From: an uncultured Pseudomonadota bacterium
GTDB lineage: Bacteria; Bdellovibrionota_B; Oligoflexia; Oligoflexales; CAIMVM01
DNA length: 33,848 bases
NCBI GenBank assembly: GCA_903844895.1
Contig: CAIMVM010000367.1
Span: 1-33,848 of the forward strand
Reading direction: 5' to 3'
The number at the start of each line of letters is the position of its first letter. The stretch's first letter is position 1. The notes under the pieces are model-generated. The model was not told the origin of the DNA, searched no databases, and saw only the letters and a list, made by a program, of their open reading frames with translations. Below are positions 21,170 through 30,593 of this stretch, piece by piece. The translations under genes and the position numbers were made by a program.

Positions 21170-22252
21170 TTAAAAAGAAGCGCCGACACCACCAAATAAT
21201 TCAAAACCAACTGTATTCTTCTTATGACCAAAAGCGCTTTCAAATGCAGCGGCTCCTGCAAGGGAATCTGGAGAGTTTGGGTCTGTCACAGTCGCTGAGG
21301 TCTTAGCAGCTCCAGACAACCCCAGAGAAAGGGTTGCTCCCAATTGAACGCCTATAGGGCCTAAGTCCATCATTACAAGAGCTGGTATTCGAAGTGAAAT
21401 CACAGATAACGAAGACGTGCCAGATACAATGACATTGGCATCTGCGGCGCCATCATTTTTCTGGACGGCAGAAAATTGTGTGTTATTTGACGAGTAGCCA
21501 AGTCCTGCCCCCATAGAGATCTTGATAGGACTTTTTTGTATCGTAAATAGATAATCACCAAAAAGGCCAAAATAGCTCCGCTTGGAAGTTAAAGACACAT
21601 ACTTGGTAGGCTCGCTGATGCTATAGTCAAGATCGACATTATTGTTGGGAATCATTCCGGAAATACTGTAGCCAAGCCCCCCATGAAACGGCCCAAACAT
21701 GCCTGCTAAAAGGAGTGCCGCACCTGAGCTAACTTTAGATTCTTCTGCCCAGAGAGCAGCCGGCTCTGCTGGATTCGGTGGGTTATATTTGAGATTGTTA
21801 GATTTAAATACTGTAATGGGTGCGTAGGAGGCGCCAGCATACACTCGAATCTTATTTTTCTGAGACTTTAACGAAACTCTCTTTGTTTTATCCGGATTTG
21901 TGCCTTCTTCGGAGGGAGCTGATTTTTCCGCAGCAGTTTCCTTTGCTATGTCTCCGGATGGATCAGGCGCTGCATTTTTTGCAGATTTGCTCAATTTGGC
22001 GGTCATGCCTTTCTCGATTTTAGAGAGACCTGACTTTTTTACCTTGACCAGTGCTTTGAGTCCTTTAACTTTTGAAACCACCCCACAGGCGACCTTTTTG
22101 CCTTCTTTTACAAAGCAAACGTGAGAACCTACTGGCCATTCCAACTCGGAATCCATAAGGACAATCGGCCCCGATTTCCCAATTTTTTCCACACTGCCAG
22201 CAAAGGAGACAGAGGCAAAAATACAAAAAATCCAGCAAGTCATGATCCTCAT
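21170..22252 (-). CDS. Predicted outer-membrane beta-barrel protein, function unknown
   Basis: I do not recognise this 360-residue protein. It begins with a signal peptide (MRIMTCWIFCIFASVSFA, cleavage near residue 18). Residues about 19-88 are rich in Gly, Val and Lys and could be a small beta domain. A Lys/Ala/Pro/Glu-rich linker covers about 89-135. From about 136 on, alternating residues and many aromatic and glycine positions suggest an outer-membrane barrel, and the chain ends in Phe (GGVGASF), typical of such proteins. The ATG overlaps the stop of the upstream lipoprotein gene by four bases (ATGA), so the two are probably made together. They point against all flanking genes. Confidence 0.65.
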   Translation of the reverse strand: MRIMTCWIFCIFASVSFAGSVEKIGKSGPIVLMDSELEWPVGSHVCFVKEGKKVACGVVSKVKGLKALVKVKKSGLSKIEKGMTAKLSKSAKNAAPDPSGDIAKETAAEKSAPSEEGTNPDKTKRVSLKSQKNKIRVYAGASYAPITVFKSNNLKYNPPNPAEPAALWAEESKVSSGAALLLAGMFGPFHGGLGYSISGMIPNNNVDLDYSISEPTKYVSLTSKRSYFGLFGDYLFTIQKSPIKISMGAGLGYSSNNTQFSAVQKNDGAADANVIVSGTSSLSVISLRIPALVMMDLGPIGVQLGATLSLGLSGAAKTSATVTDPNSPDSLAGAAAFESAFGHKKNTVGFELFGGVGASF

Positions 22253-23364
22253 TTAATGGTGACCGCCCTTCTACGGAAATCTTCACTACTTACAACCACG
22301 GGGAAATTGCTAGATGACTTTAAGGTTTTAAAACTTACTAATTTAAGCTGCATAATTACTGGTTTATTTGCCAGTTTCGACAACTCTTCCCGCGAAATTA
22401 TACCCATTCCCGCTGTAGCATCATAGACACAGGTAAAACCCAAAGTCTCTCCTTGGACACGAGCATCAAAAAATACATAGGCATCTGTATCGATGTTTTG
22501 AGCTTGCCAACGCGCCTCTAAATTAGGACCTAAGGGAAAAACAACATTCGTGGCACTCCCCAGGCGAACGCGCCCAAAACTAAGCTCGGTATTGGAGATG
22601 ATGGAGGCTCGAGAAAGTAGTGGGGTTCTGGGCAGGTCAACTCCCTGGGTGCCACCATCTAAACTAAATTCTAACTTGGTGGGTTTTTGAAGAGCCAGGG
22701 AGCTGGGGATGCGCATGGAAATGAAGGGGCTTGGGTCGGCATTTTCTGATTTTTTTCCACCGATGGAAATCCAGTCCATATTCGAGGGCGTGGAGCTGCC
22801 GAGCAACGAAAATAGATCTACGGCTTTGGGAAAACAGCCCGGATTGATTTTAGGTAGTCCTCCACCATACCCTTTAAGACTTGTTACAGAAAGGGTTCCC
22901 AGGGAGCTGTTGACCTTACTAAGGACCATGTTTGATTTTTCAGCGGTAGTGGGAAAGTTCGTATAATCATTCCCCCCTTCTCTTAAGAGGCGTGACTCGC
23001 CAAAATTACCAGGCGAGGCGCCAAACGAAACCTGATACCAATAAACCACATCAGGATCTAGACCAGGCAGCACCACCTGATGATTAAAATGCGGTTTTTC
23101 TCCACAAGAAACCTTGCGGGCATCGCGTGGCGGGGTTTGTCCAGAAACTTGGGGCCAAAACACGATCTCACAATAGGCCTCGGCAGTGGTATGGGCCATA
23201 AGGACACCAAGGCTGCGCCCATTCGTTCTAGACAATTGAATGGCTGTTGAAGGGTCGATGAGAGCCCTTCCTCCGGCGTTTTTAGGGCCCTTATTACGGC
23301 CAGTATTAAAGAGCCAACATCCTGAAAGATTGAAAAAAAGTGTGCATATTATGAAAAACTTCAT
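22249..23364 (-). CDS. Predicted lipoprotein with a fibronectin-III-like segment, function unknown
   Basis: A 371-residue protein starts at ATG 23364. One more in-frame codon, TTG at 23367, is a less likely start. A short signal peptide ends in the lipobox LSGC, so Cys16 would be lipidated. Residues about 35-125 look like a fibronectin-III-type fold (VVLPGLDPDVVYWYQVSFG, as in many surface and phosphatase N-terminal domains). The remainder, with many Ser, Gly and beta-prone stretches, is unassigned. AGAAGGGG lies about 10 bases upstream. It overlaps the downstream barrel-like gene by four bases, which suggests a two-gene envelope operon. No catalytic motif is visible. Confidence 0.7.
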   Translation of the reverse strand: MKFFIICTLFFNLSGCWLFNTGRNKGPKNAGGRALIDPSTAIQLSRTNGRSLGVLMAHTTAEAYCEIVFWPQVSGQTPPRDARKVSCGEKPHFNHQVVLPGLDPDVVYWYQVSFGASPGNFGESRLLREGGNDYTNFPTTAEKSNMVLSKVNSSLGTLSVTSLKGYGGGLPKINPGCFPKAVDLFSLLGSSTPSNMDWISIGGKKSENADPSPFISMRIPSSLALQKPTKLEFSLDGGTQGVDLPRTPLLSRASIISNTELSFGRVRLGSATNVVFPLGPNLEARWQAQNIDTDAYVFFDARVQGETLGFTCVYDATAGMGIISREELSKLANKPVIMQLKLVSFKTLKSSSNFPVVVSSEDFRRRAVTIK

Positions 23365-23483
23365 CAAAATAGGGCCCCTTCTAATGGCTCTCCAGCTATT
23401 TTACATCAATTATCAGCTACTACCTAAAATCTTCAAGTAGTCAAACCAGCCTCGAACATGCTAGATTCTTTTCCCGTGGATAA

Positions 23484-25124
<1,641 letters not shown>

Positions 25125-25127
25125 TAT

Positions 25128-26105
25128 ATGTCTGAGTTTAGCGAACATACAAAGCTTATAGGAATGGAAGTTTTAAATGCGGAAGCTGGAGCCCTCATAA
25201 AAGCGGCCAGTGTGATTTCTGATTCTTTTGCTCTCGCAGTCGAAAAAATATTGAGCATCCAAGGTAAAGTAGTGTTGTCTGGGCTGGGGAAGTCCGGACA
25301 CATCGCAAGAAAATTAGCAGCAACTATGGCTTCAACAGGTACTCCAGCCTTTTATCTTCACCCAGGTGAGGCGATGCATGGAGATCTTGGGGTGCTTCAA
25401 AAGGGCGATCTATTATTAGCGATTGCCTATTCTGGTGAAACCATCGAACTTATTGAGGTGGCAAAGTACGCCCGGCGCAGAGGAGTTTTTGTGGTCTCCA
25501 TCACAGGAAATCTCCGTTCCAATCTTGCCGATTTAAGTGATGCCGTTTTAGATGGCTCTATTGATAAAGAGGCAGACGGACTAGGCTTAGCGCCCACCAA
25601 CTCATCGACAGTGGCACTGGGTTTGGGTGATGCCCTGGCAATTGCCGTAATGCGGCAGCGTAAATTTACAGACAATGATTTTGCTGCTTATCATCCAGGT
25701 GGAAAATTAGGAAAAAGGCTGTCTCACGTTAGGGATCAAATGAAGATATTTGATTTAGCTAGTCTTTTATTGCCTAACGATGATTTTCATGGAGCATTAA
25801 AAGCCGTGACCTGTCAAAATTTTGGCATTGCTCCCGTATTAGATCACAACAAGAATATTGTAGGCACTGTAACTGACGGAGATTTAAGGCGAGCCCTATT
25901 GAAGTATGGCGCTGAAGCACTCACTAAGGAAGTTAAAGACCTCATGAACTCTAGACCTAAGACCATTTCTTCCTCCTCCCGATCAGTAGACGCAGTTAAT
26001 GATATGGATCAAAATAAAATAACGTCTTTATTAGTTGTGAGTGACGCCGGCAAACTTGAAGGCATAGTGAGAATGCATGATCTACTTGAGGCAAAAATTA
26101 TTTGA
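25128..26105 (+). CDS. kdsD: Arabinose-5-phosphate isomerase (KdsD/KpsF family)
   Basis: This 325-residue enzyme of the KdsD family interconverts ribulose-5-phosphate and arabinose-5-phosphate, the first step of Kdo synthesis for LPS core. A SIS sugar-phosphate domain (about 40-175) holds VVLSGLGKSGHIARKLAATM, HPGEAMHGDLG and AIAYSGETIE. It is followed by two CBS domains (about 205-325), as in E. coli KdsD, which has a similar length. ATG 25128 has AAAGAGAG about 8 bases ahead. It sits directly upstream of lptC, as in E. coli, but without kdsC between them. KpsF, GutQ and KdsD cannot be told apart by sequence alone. The lpt context favours KdsD. Confidence 0.92.
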   Translation: MSEFSEHTKLIGMEVLNAEAGALIKAASVISDSFALAVEKILSIQGKVVLSGLGKSGHIARKLAATMASTGTPAFYLHPGEAMHGDLGVLQKGDLLLAIAYSGETIELIEVAKYARRRGVFVVSITGNLRSNLADLSDAVLDGSIDKEADGLGLAPTNSSTVALGLGDALAIAVMRQRKFTDNDFAAYHPGGKLGKRLSHVRDQMKIFDLASLLLPNDDFHGALKAVTCQNFGIAPVLDHNKNIVGTVTDGDLRRALLKYGAEALTKEVKDLMNSRPKTISSSSRSVDAVNDMDQNKITSLLVVSDAGKLEGIVRMHDLLEAKII

Positions 26106-26691
26106 ATCCTTGAGCCGGGGGCTTAAAGTAAAATATTTATTGCTTTTACTGGGTGTTCTTGGAGTTTACCTTTATTTTTGGAATTATACAGAAACCCCTA
26201 AAGGGAAGCCTGCCGCACAAGATGACCAAGTAGTTGTCATCACCAAATTAGAATTTGATACCTGGACTCCCCCCGCAGGCAGAGAAACCTTAAATGCCGG
26301 CCGCTTTGCCGTCGTAGAACCTAATATGATCCAGCTCACTCAAGGCGTGGAGGTCGTCGATCATTCGCCTTCAAGAAGCTTTGATAAATGGAATTCTGAA
26401 AGTGCAATAGCTCAGTTTCAGGCAACCAACTCAGTACAGGTTTTAAGTGGTGCCCAGATTTTAGAGGCCTTCTTTCCAGGTGAAGTGAGAATTGAAAGAA
26501 ACGGCGCCACATTGCAGTCTTCAGATGTAAATGCAGACTATAGGACAGAGCAGCTATCAAGTGAAAAAAAAACCGAAGCCAGAAAACGTAATGACAGCCT
26601 TATTTCCGAAAATGGCTTTAAAGCTGACTTAAAAACGGGCGATTTCCAATTTATGGGTCCTATGAGTGGGCAAATGGAGAAATTTCCATGA
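26077..26691 (+). CDS. lptC: LptC-like LPS export protein
   Basis: This is a 204-residue inner-membrane anchored protein. A membrane helix (about 19-37, KYLLLLLGVLGVYLYFWN) is followed by a periplasmic domain rich in beta-strand patterns, as in LptC, which passes LPS from LptBFG to LptA. Conservation is low, so the call leans on topology and on its place between kdsD and lptA. It overlaps the end of kdsD by 29 bases if the ATG at 26077 is used. A start at TTG 26110 would remove the overlap but leaves only about nine residues before the membrane helix. The lptA ATG overlaps its stop by four bases. Confidence 0.75.
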   Translation: MIYLRQKLFESLSRGLKVKYLLLLLGVLGVYLYFWNYTETPKGKPAAQDDQVVVITKLEFDTWTPPAGRETLNAGRFAVVEPNMIQLTQGVEVVDHSPSRSFDKWNSESAIAQFQATNSVQVLSGAQILEAFFPGEVRIERNGATLQSSDVNADYRTEQLSSEKKTEARKRNDSLISENGFKADLKTGDFQFMGPMSGQMEKFP

Positions 26692-27275
26692 AAACCTTAT
26701 TTGTATTTTTAGCTTTACTGTCTGGGCAAGCATTTTCTGACCTTCAAGATGATCCTCAAGTCTCCCCCATCCCCCCAGAAGTTTCGCCGCCGGCGACGAG
26801 TCAACCTCAAGGCGTTTCCCAAGAGGGTTCCGTCGAAGCCCCTAAGTCTAAGGCAGCAACGGGAAAGAAATTAAAGAAAAGCCCTCCCGTTCTATTTCGG
26901 TCGGACTCCATGTCGGGTAATAGATTTCAGGGCCACCTGATTTTAAAAGGCAGCGTGAAGATTACTCAAGGCGATCTTATCATGATGTCAGATGAAGCGG
27001 TGATCGATCAAGATATACGCCTCGGCACACTTAAAATGATTGTTGCCACTGGAAATGTCTATTTCCAAAGAACGGATGAGGCATCAGGAAAGAAAATGAC
27101 GGCAACATCCCAATCAGCCACTTATATGGCTTTGGCTAAAACTATAACATTTAAAGGAAATGCTTCCATTACCCGCGGGACGGATAAGATTAATGGTACA
27201 ATATTTACATACGATATTGTTTCCGGACTGATTAAGGCCCAAAAAGTTGATGGAGTTTTTGAGCAAAATGAATAA
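26688..27275 (+). CDS. lptA: Periplasmic LPS-bridge protein LptA
   Basis: This 195-residue protein has a signal peptide (MKTLFVFLALLSGQAFS), a proline/serine-rich segment (about 20-62) and then an OstA/LptA beta-jellyroll. Typical spacing of hydrophobic and Gly residues is seen in FRSDSMSGNRFQGHLILKG and VATGNVYFQRTDE. It would form the periplasmic bridge that carries LPS to the outer membrane. The Pro-rich stretch between signal and jellyroll is longer than in E. coli LptA. GGAGA lies about 6 bases before the ATG. The start overlaps lptC, and the end overlaps lptB by 8 bases. Confidence 0.88.
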   Translation: MKTLFVFLALLSGQAFSDLQDDPQVSPIPPEVSPPATSQPQGVSQEGSVEAPKSKAATGKKLKKSPPVLFRSDSMSGNRFQGHLILKGSVKITQGDLIMMSDEAVIDQDIRLGTLKMIVATGNVYFQRTDEASGKKMTATSQSATYMALAKTITFKGNASITRGTDKINGTIFTYDIVSGLIKAQKVDGVFEQNE

Positions 27276-28002
27276 TCGACCCACAGTTCTTCGAGCAGAG
27301 GGCCTAACCCGAAGCTTTAAATCACGAAAGGTTGTGCAAGGCGTTTCCTTTCAAATTCATTCGGGCGAAGTTGTCGGCCTATTGGGGCCGAATGGAGCAG
27401 GAAAGACAACGAGCTTTTATATGGTCGTGGGTCTTTTGTATCCTGATTCAGGAAGAGTCTTTCTTGGAAATGAAGATATAACAGAACTTCCAATGCATTT
27501 GAGAGCAAAAAAAGGAATCAGCTATCTGCCACAAAGCACATCCGTTTTTAAAAAAATGTCGGTCGAAGACAATTTGCTTGCCATAATGGAAATAACAGGC
27601 ATTAAGAAGGAGACACACGAAGAACTTCTGGATTCTTTATTGAAGAAATTTCAAATCGAGCACATTGCTAAAAGTCAAGGATCTGCTCTATCTGGGGGAG
27701 AACGAAGAAGAGTTGAAATTGCTAGAAGTTTGATTATCAATCCTGATTTTTTATTGTTAGATGAGCCTTTTGCTGGGGTAGATCCGGTGACGGTACAAGA
27801 GATCATTCAAATAATCGGAAAACTCGCAAGAGAAGGACTTGGAGTTCTAATTACCGACCATAACGTCCGTGAAACTCTTGAGAGTTGCCACAGAAGTTAT
27901 GTTCTATCAGGCGGAAAAATAATTGCTGATGGATCCCCTCAGGAAATAGCAGAAAATTCATTAGTGCGCGAAATTTATCTCGGCGAAAATTTTAAACTCT
28001 AG
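27268..28002 (+). CDS. lptB: LPS export ABC transporter ATPase LptB
   Basis: This 244-residue ABC ATPase powers LPS extraction with LptFG. Walker A GPNGAGKT lies at 40-47, the Q-loop region is ISYLPQSTSVF, the signature is LSGGERRRVEIARSL, and Walker B is FLLLDEPFAGVDP. The family block VLITDHNVRETL is typical of LptB. The frame is open seven codons upstream (TTG 27247, ATG 27250), but ATG 27268 (MNNRPTVLRAEGL) fits the family start and matches its length of about 240. It overlaps lptA by 8 bases. lptF and lptG are not in the window. Confidence 0.95.
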   Translation: MNNRPTVLRAEGLTRSFKSRKVVQGVSFQIHSGEVVGLLGPNGAGKTTSFYMVVGLLYPDSGRVFLGNEDITELPMHLRAKKGISYLPQSTSVFKKMSVEDNLLAIMEITGIKKETHEELLDSLLKKFQIEHIAKSQGSALSGGERRRVEIARSLIINPDFLLLDEPFAGVDPVTVQEIIQIIGKLAREGLGVLITDHNVRETLESCHRSYVLSGGKIIADGSPQEIAENSLVREIYLGENFKL

Positions 28003-28011
28003 GATTTAAAA

Positions 28012-29466
28012 ATGGCAGATATTAGGTTAGTTCAAAAACTTGGTCAAAATCTAATGATCACCCCGCAGTTGCAGCAGGCCATTAAACTCTTGCAACTGTC
28101 TCGGTTAGAACTACAAGACTATGTTGAGCAGCAGCTTTCAGAAAATCCCACCTTGGAAGAGTCTCCCTCTGAAAATACGGGCGAAGAGTCTTATGAAGAA
28201 ATAACTGCTGAAGAACAAATGCGCGAAGAACTGCGGGAGGCTAATTCCATAGTCGACCCCATTGATCGCTCTGAAGTAGGAGAAGCGGATTGGGAGATCC
28301 TGGCTCGGCAGCAGGAACTTGGTCAGCAGGCAAGTTCGACGAAAAACAACAAGAACTCAAATGAAGACGTGAATAGCTTTGAAAGTGTTTTAAGTCGGCC
28401 AGAGTCTTTGACTGAGCATCTTGAGGAGCAGCTGAGATTTCTGGATTTAGATGAACGAGAGTTGGCGCTTGGACTAGAAATCATAGGGAATATAGATGAA
28501 CGCGGATATTTTGCAGCCATTGCTGAAGATATCGCAGATCGCACGGGGTGCTCCATTGAGGACTTTGAAGACATGCTCGACATGGTTCAACGGCTTGACC
28601 CCTTGGGGGTGGGGGCTAGAGATCTCAAAGAATGTTTGTTGATTCAGGTGCGAGCTTTACATCTAAAAAATGGCATTGTTGAAAAAATAATCGAACATCA
28701 TATGAAAGACCTTGAAAAACATAACTATCAAGGGATCGCTAAAGGGCTTAAAATCACAGAAGACCAAGTTATTGAATCCGTTGCTAAAATTGTCGGTCTC
28801 GAGCCTATTCCTGGAAGACAATTTGGTACCACTTCTGATCAATATATGATTCCTGATGTCTATGTCTTTAAAGTTGCTGGAAATTGGGTCGTATCGTTAA
28901 ATGAAGACGGCCTTCCTCGGCTAAAAATTAGCGAGTTTTATAAGGATATGCGCGAAACGAGGCTAAAAAGTACGGACAAGGAGTATTTGACCGATAAGAT
29001 CAAATCAGCCCAGTGGTTGATAAAATCAATACAACAGCGGCAACAAACGATTCTAAAGGTCACCAATAAAATAGTGGAAAGGCAAAAAGACTTTTTTGAT
29101 TTTGGGGTTCAGTTTTTAAAGCCCATGATTCTTAGAGATATTGCTGATGATATTGAAATGCATGAGTCTACAGTAAGTCGTGTTACCACAAATAAGTATG
29201 TTCACACCCCGCGCGGGATTTTTGAATTAAAATGGTTTTTCAATTCTCCCGTTTCCAAAACGGACGGCGGAGACATTGCAAGCGAAGCGGTAAAATCCAT
29301 GATAAAGAAAATTATCGATTCAGAAGAACCAAAGTCCCCACACTCGGATCAAAAATTGGTGGAGCTTTTAGAAAAACAAGGCATTTTGCTGGCTCGCCGC
29401 ACTGTCGCCAAGTACCGAGAACAATTGAATATATTTCCATCAAGCCAAAGAAAACGGATGAAATAG
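28012..29466 (+). CDS. rpoN: RNA polymerase sigma-54 factor
   Basis: This 484-residue sigma-54 directs RNA polymerase to -24/-12 promoters and needs enhancer-binding activators. Region I (about 5-50) is Gln/Leu-rich (QNLMITPQLQQAIKLLQLS). An acidic region II follows (about 55-100). The core-binding and DNA-binding domains lie beyond, with the RpoN box ARRTVAKYRE at 461-470 near the C-terminus. The family block LKPMILRDIADDIEMHESTVSRVTTNKY-type sequence is present (about 365-390). It starts 9 bases after lptB with AGGA about 7 bases ahead of the ATG, the same lptB-rpoN order as in E. coli. Confidence 0.97.
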   Translation: MADIRLVQKLGQNLMITPQLQQAIKLLQLSRLELQDYVEQQLSENPTLEESPSENTGEESYEEITAEEQMREELREANSIVDPIDRSEVGEADWEILARQQELGQQASSTKNNKNSNEDVNSFESVLSRPESLTEHLEEQLRFLDLDERELALGLEIIGNIDERGYFAAIAEDIADRTGCSIEDFEDMLDMVQRLDPLGVGARDLKECLLIQVRALHLKNGIVEKIIEHHMKDLEKHNYQGIAKGLKITEDQVIESVAKIVGLEPIPGRQFGTTSDQYMIPDVYVFKVAGNWVVSLNEDGLPRLKISEFYKDMRETRLKSTDKEYLTDKIKSAQWLIKSIQQRQQTILKVTNKIVERQKDFFDFGVQFLKPMILRDIADDIEMHESTVSRVTTNKYVHTPRGIFELKWFFNSPVSKTDGGDIASEAVKSMIKKIIDSEEPKSPHSDQKLVELLEKQGILLARRTVAKYREQLNIFPSSQRKRMK

Positions 29467-29470
29467 AAAT

Positions 29471-30346
29471 ATGAAGAAACGCCTTATCGTTATAGCGGGC
29501 CGATCGGGATCTGGGCTGTCGACCGCGGTAAAGAATCTTGAAGATCGGGGGTATTATGCCATTGATAATCTTCCTATCGACCTTATTTTTGCAACGGCTG
29601 CTCTCTTACAAAATGGTGATTATAAAGATTATCCAGGATTTGCTTTTGGGGTTCATGTAAGAAAGACCTTGACCGCCTCCGATATTGAACGAAGTACAGC
29701 CAAACTGAGGGAGGCTTTCGAGTTTGATTTGGTTTTTTTGGATGCAACCTCTGAAGTTATCACTCATCGCTATGGGGCGAGTCGTCGCCCCCATCCATTG
29801 AGCAAAAAAAGCTTTGATTTAGCCGAATGTATAGCCCTTGAGGCGGAGCACTTGGGTCCCCTAAAAGAGGCCGCCGATGTCGTTTTTGACACGTCAGATT
29901 TGTCGCCCTATGTTTTGGCGAAGCTTTTAGAAGTCAGATATTCTAACACCACAGAAAAACGTAACTTGTTGGTTCTTATTCAAAGTTTCGGGTTTAAACA
30001 TGGGGCCTTGGAGCCAGCAGAAGCGATTTTTGATGTTCGTTTTTTACCGAACCCATTTTTTGTAAAAGATCTGTCCCATAAGCCCGGAACCGATAAAGAT
30101 GTGAAGAATTGGCTAGAAAGCGATCCGAGGTTTTCAGAAACTTTGCTTCGCCTTAAAGAATGGCATCAATGGATTTTGCCTCATTTTCTCGAAGATGGGC
30201 GCACCTATTACCGAATTGGTATCGGTTGCACGGGGGGGCGCCATCGCAGTGTGGCGATGGCCTCGGCTTTATTTGAATCGCTTACCGCGCAAGCTTCTAG
30301 CCAATTCCATTTTACACTTCAACATCGTGATATCTTAAAATCATAG
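29471..30346 (+). CDS. rapZ: RapZ/YvcJ family P-loop protein with altered Walker A
   Basis: This is a 291-residue member of the RapZ family, in E. coli an adaptor that senses glucosamine-6-phosphate and directs decay of the small RNA GlmZ. N-terminal kinase-like domain: GRSGSGLS at 10-17 replaces the usual GRSGSGKS, so the Walker A lysine is Leu16. FLDAT, RPHPLS and DTSDLS follow. The C-terminal RNA-binding-type domain has FGFKHG and the hallmark GCTGGRHRSV at 252-261. Codon 16 is clearly CTG. The gene starts 4 bases after rpoN with no strong ribosome binding site, so coupling is likely. hpf and ptsN, usually between rpoN and rapZ, are absent. Confidence 0.92.
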   Translation: MKKRLIVIAGRSGSGLSTAVKNLEDRGYYAIDNLPIDLIFATAALLQNGDYKDYPGFAFGVHVRKTLTASDIERSTAKLREAFEFDLVFLDATSEVITHRYGASRRPHPLSKKSFDLAECIALEAEHLGPLKEAADVVFDTSDLSPYVLAKLLEVRYSNTTEKRNLLVLIQSFGFKHGALEPAEAIFDVRFLPNPFFVKDLSHKPGTDKDVKNWLESDPRFSETLLRLKEWHQWILPHFLEDGRTYYRIGIGCTGGRHRSVAMASALFESLTAQASSQFHFTLQHRDILKS

Positions 30347-30381
30347 AAGGCCTTTTTCTCGACAAGGAAAGGCATTTGGCT

Positions 30382-30409
30382 TGGCCGGCCCATATCGCTC
30401 CGCCGGCCA
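30382..30409. repeat. GC-rich hairpin downstream of rapZ
   Basis: TGGCCGGC (30382-30389) pairs with GCCGGCCA (30402-30409) around a 12-base loop. No T run follows on either strand, so it is not a standard terminator. It lies in the 247-base gap between rapZ and gcvP, which is rich in GGCC and otherwise holds nothing I recognise. I did not find a glycine riboswitch ahead of gcvP. Confidence 0.45.
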
Positions 30410-30593
30410 GTGAAGACGGCCTGGCCCTTTGTGGCGGCCTGACTTCTCCTTTCGAAGTTAAGAGCAAATCTCTAGCCGCCCACCATTTAGGCAGCGCCTC
30501 ATGATCCCGTCTTTTTACGCCCGATGGAATTGATTTCATGGAAAAACGGCTCAAAGTATCCTAATCTTCGAGGACTGAAGAATAGGAAAGCTT

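Noticed and set aside
23475-23483. DnaA-box-like CGTGGATAA upstream of pyrG
   Set aside because: It is a single one-mismatch site 10 kb from the origin with no partner site. DnaA control of pyrG cannot be argued from this alone.
30347-30593. Glycine riboswitch ahead of gcvP
   Set aside because: I looked for the paired aptamer layout typical of gcv leaders and saw only GC-rich hairpins without the conserved core. A covariance-model search would settle it.
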